Positions 34,159-41,832 of a DNA stretch of 48,599 nucleotides are shown here, piece by piece. The notes beneath the pieces are model-generated. The model did not search any database. It worked only from the letters and a program-made list of their open reading frames with translations, and was not told where the DNA came from. The position numbers were made by a program, and so were the translations under genes. The first letter of the stretch is position 1. Every line of letters starts with the position of its first letter. This DNA is from Natronorubrum halalkaliphilum (lineage in GTDB: Archaea > Halobacteriota > Halobacteria > Halobacteriales > Natrialbaceae), in NCBI RefSeq assembly GCF_009834785.1, contig NZ_WUYX01000068.1:1-48599 (forward strand). Direction: 5' to 3'.

Positions 34159-35742
34159 TCAGTTCCCCTCGCGCACCTCCTCGCTCTCCTCGAGTTCGAC
34201 GCCGGTCTTGTCGCTCTCGGGATCGAAAAACGAGGCCAATAGCTTTCGCTGTCCCGCCCGAAGGTGATAGAGTAACGTCGGCCCCGTGATACCGAGGGCG
34301 TCGGCGACGTCTTCGGCGCTGCTCTCGCGGGGTGACTCGAAGTAGTCCGCGAAAAACGCCGTTCTGAGCGCGTTCGCCTGATGATCGGTCAGCCGATCGC
34401 GCAGTTCGTCGCGGAACTCCCGCGCCGTCGTCGTCGAGCGCTCGCGTTGCTGTTTGGCGATCACGGCGGCGTCGAACGTTCGGGTCACCGCGTCGGCGAT
34501 TCGACGGACGTCCTCTTCCGGCGGGAGTTCGATCACGATTCGTCCGGACCCGGCCTCGTACTTGGCCGATCGAACCGTCGCGCCTCGAGTCGACAGTCTC
34601 CCGAGCGGCGTCCCCTCCCCGAGGGTGAGCTCCACCGATCCCTCGTCCCCGTAGTCGGCAACCACGCGCACGCGTTCGACGGCGTCTTCGACCGTCAGCG
34701 CGTTGGCGACTCGGTGCGGTTCGTCGTCGACGGAGAGATAACAGAGCGGCCGGCCGTCGCGCTGGGGGACCAGTCCGTCGAGCGAGAGCGTGACGTCGAA
34801 CTCGGCGGCCACCGCAACCAGCGGCGTTTCGGCGTCGGTGATCTCGAACGTGAGTTCGACGACCGTATCGGACAGCAGGATGTTTCGATGGCGGGTCGCG
34901 TTCACCGCGAAGCCGGCCATCTCGCCGACCGTCGCGAAACTCGCCCGTTCGCGCTCCGAGAAGGCGTCCCGATCGGACGCGTAGACGCCGACCGCACCGT
35001 ACACGTTCGTCCCGTAGGTCAGCGGAATCGCGAGCAGCGATTGGAGGCCGTCGGCGAACGCCGCCCGCCGGACGGACTCGGGAACGGACGGGTCCTCGCC
35101 GACCGACTCGATAACCTCCGGCGTCCCCGTTTCGACGGCTCGTTCCTCGGGGACGGTCGTGGGTCCGTCGAGGTGTTCCGTGACTCGCTCGAGCGTTCGG
35201 CCCGTCGTCCCAGCCGCTGCTCGCACGGCGATTCGGTCGTCGCCGAGTTCCCGCTCGCCGAACCAGGCGAACTCGTAGATGTCGGACTCGCCCAGCCGTT
35301 CACAGATCGTCTCGGCGATTTCTTCGCGGGTCGACGCGTCGATGAGTTCGTTCAGGATCTCCGAGATGAGCCCGTTGAGCACGACGATTCGGTCGAGATC
35401 GTCGCGGAGCCGATCGTTCGTTCGTTCCGTTCGGCGTCCAGCCGTCCGATCGCGGAGAAACAGCGTCACGCTCTCGTCGGTCGGAACGAGGGACACCTCG
35501 AGCCACCGGTCCAGTTCCGGGTAGTACTCTTCGACCGACTGCTCGTCGGCGATCGTCTCCCCGATCGCGTTCGGGACGGTATCCTCGACCGAGCGGGGAA
35601 AGACGTCGTTGATTGTGCGGGCGGCGGCGGCCTCTGGATCGACGTCGAGTAGCTCGCTCCCGGCGTCGTTGATCGCCGTCACCGTTCCGTCCCGGTCGAC
35701 CTCGAGTACCCCGATCGGTGCGCGTTCGAGTCGTTCGTTCAT
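34159..35742 (-). CDS. Bat-like PAS/GAF/HTH-10 transcriptional regulator
   Basis: This 527-residue bacterio-opsin-activator-type regulator has a PAS at about 1-100 (ERAPIGVLEVDRDGTVTAIN) and a GAF at about 115-270 (LQSLLAIPLTYGTNVYGAVGVYASD). A BAT-specific beta domain lies at about 285-430 (VVELTFEITDAETPLVAVA and IVIELPPEEDVRRI). The C-terminal HTH-10 (about 450-510) shows LTDHQANALRTAFFADYFESPRESSAEDVADALGITGPTLLYHLRAGQRKLL. Such regulators respond to light, oxygen or redox and switch operons such as bacteriorhodopsin. The ATG at 35742 gives the PAS start; an upstream TTG is less likely. It follows the kinase gene by 18 bases and is surely cotranscribed with it. Confidence 0.93.
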   Translation of the reverse strand: MNERLERAPIGVLEVDRDGTVTAINDAGSELLDVDPEAAAARTINDVFPRSVEDTVPNAIGETIADEQSVEEYYPELDRWLEVSLVPTDESVTLFLRDRTAGRRTERTNDRLRDDLDRIVVLNGLISEILNELIDASTREEIAETICERLGESDIYEFAWFGERELGDDRIAVRAAAGTTGRTLERVTEHLDGPTTVPEERAVETGTPEVIESVGEDPSVPESVRRAAFADGLQSLLAIPLTYGTNVYGAVGVYASDRDAFSERERASFATVGEMAGFAVNATRHRNILLSDTVVELTFEITDAETPLVAVAAEFDVTLSLDGLVPQRDGRPLCYLSVDDEPHRVANALTVEDAVERVRVVADYGDEGSVELTLGEGTPLGRLSTRGATVRSAKYEAGSGRIVIELPPEEDVRRIADAVTRTFDAAVIAKQQRERSTTTAREFRDELRDRLTDHQANALRTAFFADYFESPRESSAEDVADALGITGPTLLYHLRAGQRKLLASFFDPESDKTGVELEESEEVREGN

Positions 35743-35760
35743 CGTCTTTTCTCGCCTCAA

Positions 35761-36852
35761 TTAGCGCGTCTCGAGTCCGGTAATCTCGACCCGTGCGCCG
35801 CCGCGTTCGGCGTCCGTCACGGCGACCGACCAGCCGTGGGCCGTCGCGATCCGCTCGACGATCGCCAACCCGAGCCCGGTCCCGGTGTCGCCAGCGGTGA
35901 ATCCGGGCTCGAAGACCGCCTCGCGGTGATCGGGATCGATCCCCGGCCCGTCGTCCGCGACGTAGAACCCGTCCGATCCGACGACGCCGACGGTAATCTG
36001 TGGGTGGGTTCCGCCGTGTTCGATCGCGTTTCGAAACAGGTTCTCGAAGAGTCGATCCACGCGATCCCGATCGGCGGTGACCGTCGGCAACGAGTCGTCG
36101 AATCGCAGTTCCGTTTCGTCGGTTTCGACGGTCTCCCAGACCGCCTCGGCGGCGGCCTCGAGATCAACTGCGTCCCCGGGATCGATCACGTCCTCGCTCC
36201 GGGCCAGTGTCAGAACGTCTTCGATGATTCGCTCCATCCGATCGTGGGCCCGCGCGACGCGCTCGAGGTGCTCGTCGTCCCCCGTTTCTCGACCGGCTCG
36301 AAGGCGGGCCTTCGCGACGTCGAGCGGATTCCGGAGATCGTGGCTGACGACGCTCGCGACGGGGTCCATCGCAAGTCGTGCGGGCTCATCGTCGCCGGAC
36401 GTCTCGACGAAGAGAACGTAGCCGATGGTCTCCTCGGCGGGCGGGATTGCTCGCGCGAGATATCGCGTCCCCGATGTGGCAGCCGGCTCGACACGGACGG
36501 TACACCCGCCATCGTCCAGGAGACAGTCGGGAAACGCGAGCGAGGAATCGCGAACGGTGATCTCCGCGTCGTCGAAAACCGTCGAAAGTGGCGTCTCGGT
36601 CGAGACCGTCCCGAACCTGTCCTCGAACGGACCGTTGGCGTCTACGATGACCGGTCGCTCGTCCCCGATCGCGTAACTCAGCGCGGGATCGAGATAGCGC
36701 TCGAGTGGTAGCGCTTCGCCGTGGGTCTCGGCCTCGTCGGTGGTCATCTTTGCGTCCTGTTCGGCGGTATCGACCGACATCGCGATTCGCTGACGACCCC
36801 GGCCGCTCGTCCCCCGACACAGCGATGTAGCGTCACTCGTTCCATTTACCAT
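35761..36852 (-). CDS. soluble sensor histidine kinase
   Basis: This protein of up to 363 residues has no membrane helices. A degenerate PAS-like region (about 50-160; LSYAIGDERPVIVDANGPFEDRFG) is followed by a HisKA domain with VASVVSHDLRNPLDVAKARL. The ATPase domain has LFENLFRNAIEHGG (N-box), FYVADDGPGIDPDHREAVFEPGF (G1/F) and TGTGLGLAIVERIATAHGW (G2). All catalytic residues appear intact. A TATA-like TGTATAGCTA about 36 bases upstream supports the ATG at 36852, but an internal ATG at 36780 is also possible. It is in an operon with the Bat-like regulator and may signal to it or to the HalX regulator. Confidence 0.92.
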   Translation of the reverse strand: MVNGTSDATSLCRGTSGRGRQRIAMSVDTAEQDAKMTTDEAETHGEALPLERYLDPALSYAIGDERPVIVDANGPFEDRFGTVSTETPLSTVFDDAEITVRDSSLAFPDCLLDDGGCTVRVEPAATSGTRYLARAIPPAEETIGYVLFVETSGDDEPARLAMDPVASVVSHDLRNPLDVAKARLRAGRETGDDEHLERVARAHDRMERIIEDVLTLARSEDVIDPGDAVDLEAAAEAVWETVETDETELRFDDSLPTVTADRDRVDRLFENLFRNAIEHGGTHPQITVGVVGSDGFYVADDGPGIDPDHREAVFEPGFTAGDTGTGLGLAIVERIATAHGWSVAVTDAERGGARVEITGLETR

Positions 36853-37310
36853 CCCATTTCACGTCGGCGACCTTAGAGGTGGAGTCTAGCTATACAGATC
36901 GAAGTTACGCGCTCGACGCTCTTGTGACGGAGATTGGTGGTGGGTCATAGCGTAGTTTCAAGGATAGTTTTCAGTGCTTCTCTTCCTGGTTTTCGATAGA
37001 CTTGACGGCGGAGTTGGAACGGTCTGGGCTTCGACTGCCCCTTCGATCCGGAGACGAGGTACGTCCAGAAACGACCGTCTTGATTGGAGTAGCCGTTTGC
37101 CGAGTGGCGCGTTCGCGCCACCCTTGCCCGCTTCGACTTTTATAGTATCAACTGAAACTGTTTTATACCGATCCCACAGCTGTCGTGCGATCGAGTGTGC
37201 ACCGACTTCAAGTGGCTACTATAGCTACTGCGAGGGGTGAAAATAAGAACGATCACAATCCAAACTCCGAAACTGTATTCTGACCGAGCGTGTGTGGATA
37301 TACCAAGATC
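36853..37310. other. non-coding spacer with MITE-like element
   Basis: No gene is seen in these 458 bases. It contains the kinase promoter region on the left, an unexplained stretch at about 36900-37130, and copy B of the 84-bp repeat (37141-37224). AT-rich sequence before the next ATG includes GGATATACC only about 14 bases upstream, too close for a normal TATA box. Confidence 0.55.
37141..37224 (-). repeat. 84-bp MITE-like element, copy B
   Basis: Read on the minus strand, it opens CTATAGTAGCCACTTGAA and closes with the inverse of TATAGTATCAACTGAA, so the ends form terminal inverted repeats like those of copy A. The middle holds CAGCTGTGGGATCGGTAT, matching ACTATGGGATTGGTGT in copy A. It is exactly the same length as copy A. 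Non-coding. Confidence 0.6.
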
Positions 37311-38015
37311 ATGGGCGTCAAATCTGACCCGCTTCGCGTGTCACTGGACGTGTGGCACTCCGGGTGTTGGACGATCCAAACCACCGAGACGGTCGACGTC
37401 GGTATTCTCGGCCGGGTAGTCGCGCACGATACCGGGTCACGATCCACAGCCCTCGTCACGCTTTATGCCGACAAGCGGCGTGAACTCGATGACGCCATCG
37501 AGACTGTCCGTGCTTCCCCGCATGTCCACAGTGCAGAGGAAGTGCCACGAGCAACACCCGACTCGAGATCGGGTCCGGGGAACGCAACGACCGATCTCTT
37601 GATCGATCACGAGGCGAGTTCACAGATCAGCGGCGCGTTCCTCTCGTGTGACTTCGTTCATGCCCGCCCCGTAGACACGCGTGACGGTACCGAGCAGTGG
37701 GAACTGCTCACCAAGCGACCCCGAGACGACGTCTACAACGCTCTGGACTCGATCATGCGAACCCACGACGCTGACATCACCATCAGGGGCATTTCGCGGA
37801 CGACAAACGCCACTGATGAGACGCCGTTCTCACTCACATCGCTCTCTTCGCGCCAACGCGAGGTGTTCGAACTCGCCCGCGCCAGAGGCTACTACGAGTG
37901 GCCAAAAGAGGTCTCCGGGACCGAACTGGCGTCTGAACTCGGTATTGCGACAGCCACGCTTCACGAGCACCTCCACAAGGCAGAGGCCAAATTGCTCGGA
38001 AACGAGCAACCGTAG
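37311..38015 (+). CDS. HTH-10 family (Bat-type) transcriptional regulator
   Basis: This 234-residue protein has an N-terminal sensor-like half (VSLDVWHSGCWTIQTTETVDVGILGRVVAHD; the Trp- and Cys-bearing strand is usual in this group). The C-terminal HTH-10 shows LSSRQREVFELARARGYYEWPKEVSGTELASELGIATATLHEHLHKAEAKLL. Such proteins activate or repress catabolic genes and are common beside the pathway they control. Here it is followed, convergently, by the M20 peptidase and threonine synthase pair. The ATG at 37311 was chosen because domain sequence begins there. Confidence 0.9.
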   Translation: MGVKSDPLRVSLDVWHSGCWTIQTTETVDVGILGRVVAHDTGSRSTALVTLYADKRRELDDAIETVRASPHVHSAEEVPRATPDSRSGPGNATTDLLIDHEASSQISGAFLSCDFVHARPVDTRDGTEQWELLTKRPRDDVYNALDSIMRTHDADITIRGISRTTNATDETPFSLTSLSSRQREVFELARARGYYEWPKEVSGTELASELGIATATLHEHLHKAEAKLLGNEQP

Positions 38016-38030
38016 GTTGAGGGCTGTGGG

Positions 38031-39233
38031 TCAGACGAACTCGGAGCTATCCGTCGACAGGATCGTCCTTGCCGCCCGCTCCAGAATCTCACGCCCGTCT
38101 TTTGCCTCCTCGAGGTCGACATACTCGTCGACAGTGTGTGCTTGGGCTAAACTCCCAGGTCCCCACGTGATTGCTGGAATGTCGGCGTGATTGATGAACT
38201 CGCGAACGTCGGTCGAGGCACGGATCCCCCACGGTTCGGTCGACGCGTTCGCGATTGCTCTCGAGTGGTCACGAAAGACTTCCGCTAATGAATGGTCGAT
38301 CGGGATTTCGGCCGAGGAATAGGTTTCGGCGCGATCCCACGAGGCCTCGATATCATGGTCGCGGTTGAGTTCCGAGACGATTCGTTCAATCTCGTCGTCT
38401 ACTCCACCGATCGTTTCGTCGGGGAGAATCCGTCGGTCGAGGGTGACGGCCGTCCGATCTGCGAGCACGGCCTTATTCGAGCCGTCACCCGCACTGATCT
38501 GGGTGACGGTGGCGTACGCTCGGCCACAGAGAGAATCACGCTGTTCACGGAGGCTGGCGTCGTAGTCGTTTAATCTGGCGAGAACTGGTTGAACGTGGTC
38601 GATCGGGTTCACCCCTCGATCAGGGTTGCTCGCGTGTGCGGGCTCTCCGGGCCAACTAATCTCGTACCACGCCATCCCCTTTTCACTGGTTGCGACACGA
38701 CACTGCGTCGGTTCGAGCACGACGCCGACGTCGCCGTCGAAGCCCGCGTCGAGAAGCGATTTGGTCCCGGGATCGGCAGTCTCCTCGCCCATCGCGGCGT
38801 GGACGACAATCGAACCATCCAGGTTCCCGTTCTCGATATCCGCTCGGAGGTTGAGCGCCACGAGCATGGCAATGGCGACGGCCGTCTTCATGTCGACGCT
38901 CCCGCGACCGTAGAGTCGCCCGTCCTCGATAACGCCGCCGTAAGGGGGATACGTCCACTCGTCAGGATCGCCCGCGGGGACGACGTCCAGGTGTCCGTTC
39001 AACACTAGCGTGGGCCGGCCGGATCCGATTCGTGCGCCTACCTGCTGGCGGTCAGGATCGGGTTCGTCGACGAGCGTCGACTCGATTCCGTGGTGTGTAA
39101 ACCAGTCGTGGACGTACTCGGCGCACGCACTCTCGTTCCCCGGCGGGTTCTCAGATTCGATGCGAACCAGCGTGGCGGCGAGCGACGGAAGAGCAGTCGG
39201 ATACCGCTTTGAGCCGCTCGATCCGGGATTCAT
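38031..39233 (-). CDS. M20 family peptidase/deacylase (ArgE/DapE type)
   Basis: This 400-residue zinc amidohydrolase shows VLNGHLDVVPAGD (metal His and Asp), YGRGSVDMKTAVA (bridging Asp), AAMGEETADPGTKSLL (catalytic Glu pair), YEISWPGEPAHASNPDRGVNPI (start of the lid domain), IRASTDVREFINHADIPAITWGPG and LAQAHTVDEYVDL (terminal metal His). It differs from the island M20 protein, so it is a paralogue rather than a duplicate. Its ATG overlaps the stop of the threonine synthase gene by four bases, so the two are coupled and should act in one pathway. It may release a beta-hydroxy amino acid or diamino acid from an acylated form; this is inferred. Confidence 0.9.
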   Translation of the reverse strand: MNPGSSGSKRYPTALPSLAATLVRIESENPPGNESACAEYVHDWFTHHGIESTLVDEPDPDRQQVGARIGSGRPTLVLNGHLDVVPAGDPDEWTYPPYGGVIEDGRLYGRGSVDMKTAVAIAMLVALNLRADIENGNLDGSIVVHAAMGEETADPGTKSLLDAGFDGDVGVVLEPTQCRVATSEKGMAWYEISWPGEPAHASNPDRGVNPIDHVQPVLARLNDYDASLREQRDSLCGRAYATVTQISAGDGSNKAVLADRTAVTLDRRILPDETIGGVDDEIERIVSELNRDHDIEASWDRAETYSSAEIPIDHSLAEVFRDHSRAIANASTEPWGIRASTDVREFINHADIPAITWGPGSLAQAHTVDEYVDLEEAKDGREILERAARTILSTDSSEFV

Positions 39234-40486
39234 GGGGAGTGCTCCATTCCGTCTTTCGCCGCTCCGTACTGGTCTGCCACGTCGTCGAGCGTCGGTTCGA
39301 TACGAGTCACGTCACCGACCGCTCGCTTTGCGCCGGCGGTGTCTTTGAGTCCTATCCCGGTGACGACCGCGACGACGGACTCGTCGGAGCTGATGATCCC
39401 CTCCTCGCGGGCTCGGCGGATGCCGGCGATGGGGGCCGCGCCCGCCGGTTCGGCGTAGATTCCTTCCGTCCGTCCGAGCAGTGTTTCAGCTTCGAGGATG
39501 TCCTCGTCGGTCACGGTTACTGCGGTCCCGCCGCTCTCCTCGAGCGCGCGACAGGCCTTGAGCGTGTTCCGGGGCCGACCGACGGCGACCGAGTCGGCGA
39601 GCGTGTCCGCGACCTCGTCGATCTCGTCGTGGCCGTGAAACGCATCGTGAATCGCGCTCGCCCCTTCGGGCTGGACACCGAGCATTTTGGGCGTGTCCTC
39701 GACGTAGTCCAGCTCGGCGAACTCTCGGAATCCCTTCCAGCAGCCGCCGATCGTACACCCGTCGCCCATAGAGAAGACGACCCAGTCGGGGATCGAATCC
39801 CGCGTCTGCTCGGCGAGTTCGTGGCCAACGGTTCGCTTCCCCTCGATCTGGAAGGGGTTGATCGCCGCATTTCGGTTGTACCAGCCATACGACTCGGTGA
39901 CCTCCATACTCAGATCGTACGCCTCGTCGTAGCTCCCGGCGACCGCGAGGACGTCCGCTCCGTAGACGCGGGGCTGGACAAGTTTCCCTTCGGGGGCACT
40001 CTCGGGCACGAATATGCGGCAGTCGAGGTCGGCTCGGGCTGCATAGCCTGCGAGCGACGCGGCAGCGTTCCCCGTCGACGCGCAGGTAACGATGTCCCGT
40101 CCGGCGTGGCGTGCTTTGGTGACGGCGACGCTGGTCGCCCGGTCTTTGAAGCAGCCCGTCGGGTTCAGACCGTCGTTTTTCACGCGAACGTCGACCCCGA
40201 GTTCGGCGCCCAGTCGCGGTGCCTCGAGCAAGTCCGTCCCGCCCTCATCGAGTGTGACAGGCGTCGCTTCCGTGTCTACCGGAAGGAATGCGCGGTATTT
40301 CCACTGGGTCTGGATGTTTCCGTCAAGCGGCGCGTCGAACCGGTCGTGGATGATGTCGTAGTCGTACACGACCTCGAGGATACCGGCAACGCCGTCGTGT
40401 TCTGGACAGGTGTAACTGACCTGTTCGGGGTCGTACGTCGCTCCACAGAGCGTACATTCGAGGGTTTCGACGTGATCGAGCGTCAT
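39230..40486 (-). CDS. thrC: threonine synthase (PLP fold type II)
   Basis: This 418-residue enzyme has an N-terminal zinc-ribbon-like part with CTLCGATYDPEQVSYTCPEH. The PLP lysine motif is LNPTGCFKDRATSVAV (Lys114), with the phosphate-side loop CASTGNAAASLAGYAA and the closing glycine motif VVAVVTGIGLKDTAGA. It would convert O-phosphohomoserine to threonine. Close relatives act on diaminopropionate or related amino acids, so a side role is possible given the coupled M20 gene. A TATA-like element lies 25-34 bases before the ATG. It is the first gene of a two-gene operon. Confidence 0.9.
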   Translation of the reverse strand: MTLDHVETLECTLCGATYDPEQVSYTCPEHDGVAGILEVVYDYDIIHDRFDAPLDGNIQTQWKYRAFLPVDTEATPVTLDEGGTDLLEAPRLGAELGVDVRVKNDGLNPTGCFKDRATSVAVTKARHAGRDIVTCASTGNAAASLAGYAARADLDCRIFVPESAPEGKLVQPRVYGADVLAVAGSYDEAYDLSMEVTESYGWYNRNAAINPFQIEGKRTVGHELAEQTRDSIPDWVVFSMGDGCTIGGCWKGFREFAELDYVEDTPKMLGVQPEGASAIHDAFHGHDEIDEVADTLADSVAVGRPRNTLKACRALEESGGTAVTVTDEDILEAETLLGRTEGIYAEPAGAAPIAGIRRAREEGIISSDESVVAVVTGIGLKDTAGAKRAVGDVTRIEPTLDDVADQYGAAKDGMEHSP

Positions 40487-40510
40487 ACGATACCTCGCGT
40501 CCGCGTTACC

Positions 40511-40520
40511 ATTATATCAC
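40511..40520 (-). promoter_or_regulatory. TATA-like element for thrC
   Basis: The minus strand reads GTGATATAAT, 25-34 bases before the ATG at 40486, which suits a leaderless transcript. The rest of the spacer up to 40648 shows no gene. Confidence 0.55.
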
Positions 40521-40647
40521 CACCAACCATTGTCGGGGGTCGAACGAGTACCACTTCGTGGACCTGCTACCGTTGTTCGACACGAAAACGCGTCAGGGTC
40601 GTGGCAGGGGCCTTTCCGTCGACTCGAGTCCGTAAATCGCTTCGGGT

Positions 40648-40681
40648 CAAGTGGTTCGAGAATCAGAGATTCTCGTCATCA
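40648..40681 (+). repeat. 34-bp hairpin repeat, copy 2
   Basis: It contains the perfect hairpin CGAGAATC, AGA, GATTCTCG (40657-40675) inside CAAGTGGTTCGAGAATC and TTCTCGTCATCA. It corresponds base for base in length to the unit at 24836-24869. It marks the left edge of the decayed mobile region. Confidence 0.55.
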
Positions 40682-40694
40682 CGAGAGAGCTTGA

Positions 40695-41498
40695 GTGGTC
40701 TGGACCACTTCTGAATCGTGCCTACGTCGGTACGCTATTCCAACCCGGGACTCGAGCGAACGCTATGACCAAGACACGATCGACATCAGCGCCATCGAAA
40801 GCAAAAACGAGTGGACGCAGAAGATTACCCACCGGGACGCACTCTCGTTGTCAGCCGGTGATCTCACTCACCACTATATACGAGCAGCAACCACCGGCAG
40901 CGGGAAAACCGTCGCCACCATCCACGATATGCTCACCGCCCACCGAGACCTCGAAGGCCCACTCATCCTGGTCGACCCCAAGGACGGTGACATGTGTGAG
41001 AATTACCTGCGATGTCACCGGACCATCTTCGGAGACCTCGAGGACGTCGAGTACATCCAAATTCCTCCGAAAAATGGAAAGATCCCAGGGATGCCTTTCT
41101 TCGACCTCCGCTCGCTCACACGTGGCGCAGGCCGCGAACGTGAAGCGGCTATACAGGACATCACGGATCATTGCTTCCAGGTATTGCGTTTCGTCCTTGG
41201 GAGGGACACCGTCGACCAAGCGTTCGTCGCAAACGAGATTTTGAAAAGTCTCATCAAAGCCAAATTCGACCGCAACTACGGGACCGACTACTTCTCCATT
41301 GGTGAGTTGATGGAAGCCGCTCAACGCTTCCAGCAATATGGAAAAGAAGTAGAAGACATCACGGAGGACGCAGACAACGCACAAAAGGCAATTCCCCGCA
41401 CATCCGACACCCAGGTCAAAAGCATCCTCGAGTCCCACCTCACCAAGGATCAGACCCAGTTCATGAACACGACAGACGCGGTTCTGAACCTGGCATAG
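40695..41498 (+). pseudogene. truncated TraG/VirD4-like conjugation ATPase
   Basis: This 267-residue fragment of a conjugative or DNA-transfer ATPase keeps the Walker A AATTGSGKTVATIHDML (about 65-80) and the Walker B-like strand GPLILVDPKDGDM. It continues through IPGMPFFDLRSL and AFVANEILKSLIKAKFDRNYG. The N-terminal membrane or assembly part is missing, as is most of the C-terminal ATPase lobe. The first 30 residues are atypical and the reading ends at NLA-stop exactly where an IS630 transposase fragment begins. It is therefore probably a relic of an integrated plasmid or conjugative element. HerA-like ATPases are an alternative family. Confidence 0.65.
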
Positions 41499-41707
41499 AT
41501 CTCGTGTTCCTTCCGTCAGGATCACCGCATCTCAACCCGATCGGGTAGGTCTGGAAATACCTCAAGTGGACGATGGCACCGATCATCGTTGAGGACGAAG
41601 ACGAGTTCCACGAACTCGTCAAGGACGTGTTCGATCAAGTGACACAGCGAATCAGTTTTGCAAAAGACTGGTGTGAGAAGTTCCTCGACTTTCAAAAGTT
41701 TTCTTGA
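41498..41707 (+). pseudogene. IS630-family transposase C-terminal fragment
   Basis: Directly at the 3' end of the ATPase fragment, another frame reads LVFLPSGSPHLNPIG, a stop, then VWKYLKWTMAPIIVEDEDEF and RISFAKDWCEKFLDFQKFS-stop. This is the catalytic Asp/Glu end of an IS630/Tc1-like transposase (the usual text is SPHLNPIE.VWK), with the expected Glu codon region replaced by a stop. It is from a different subgroup than the two longer relics, which read NPVEECW. All of the N-terminus is missing, so an insertion followed by a deletion is likely. Confidence 0.75.
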
Positions 41708-41800
41708 TCATTAAACGGTGGGATTCTCTTGCTGATTAAAGATAGTAAATGTGCAGATAGCCAATTCTCAATTAGACTATTTAGAAATAGGCTATCCGGA

Positions 41801-41810
41801 AGTATTATTC
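41801..41810 (+). promoter_or_regulatory. TATA-like element for the archaeal ATPase gene
   Basis: AGTATTATTC lies 23-32 bases before the ATG at 41833. The region back to 41708 is AT-rich and contains no other feature. Confidence 0.5.
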
Positions 41811-41832
41811 TTCACTGGGGCAGAGTACACCT

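Noticed and set aside
34381-35652. Plus-strand open frame of 423 codons opposite the Bat-like regulator
   Set aside because: It is a mirror of the real regulator and contains no domain.
39209-40714. Plus-strand open frame of about 500 codons opposite thrC
   Set aside because: It is antisense to a clear threonine synthase and shows no recognisable domain.
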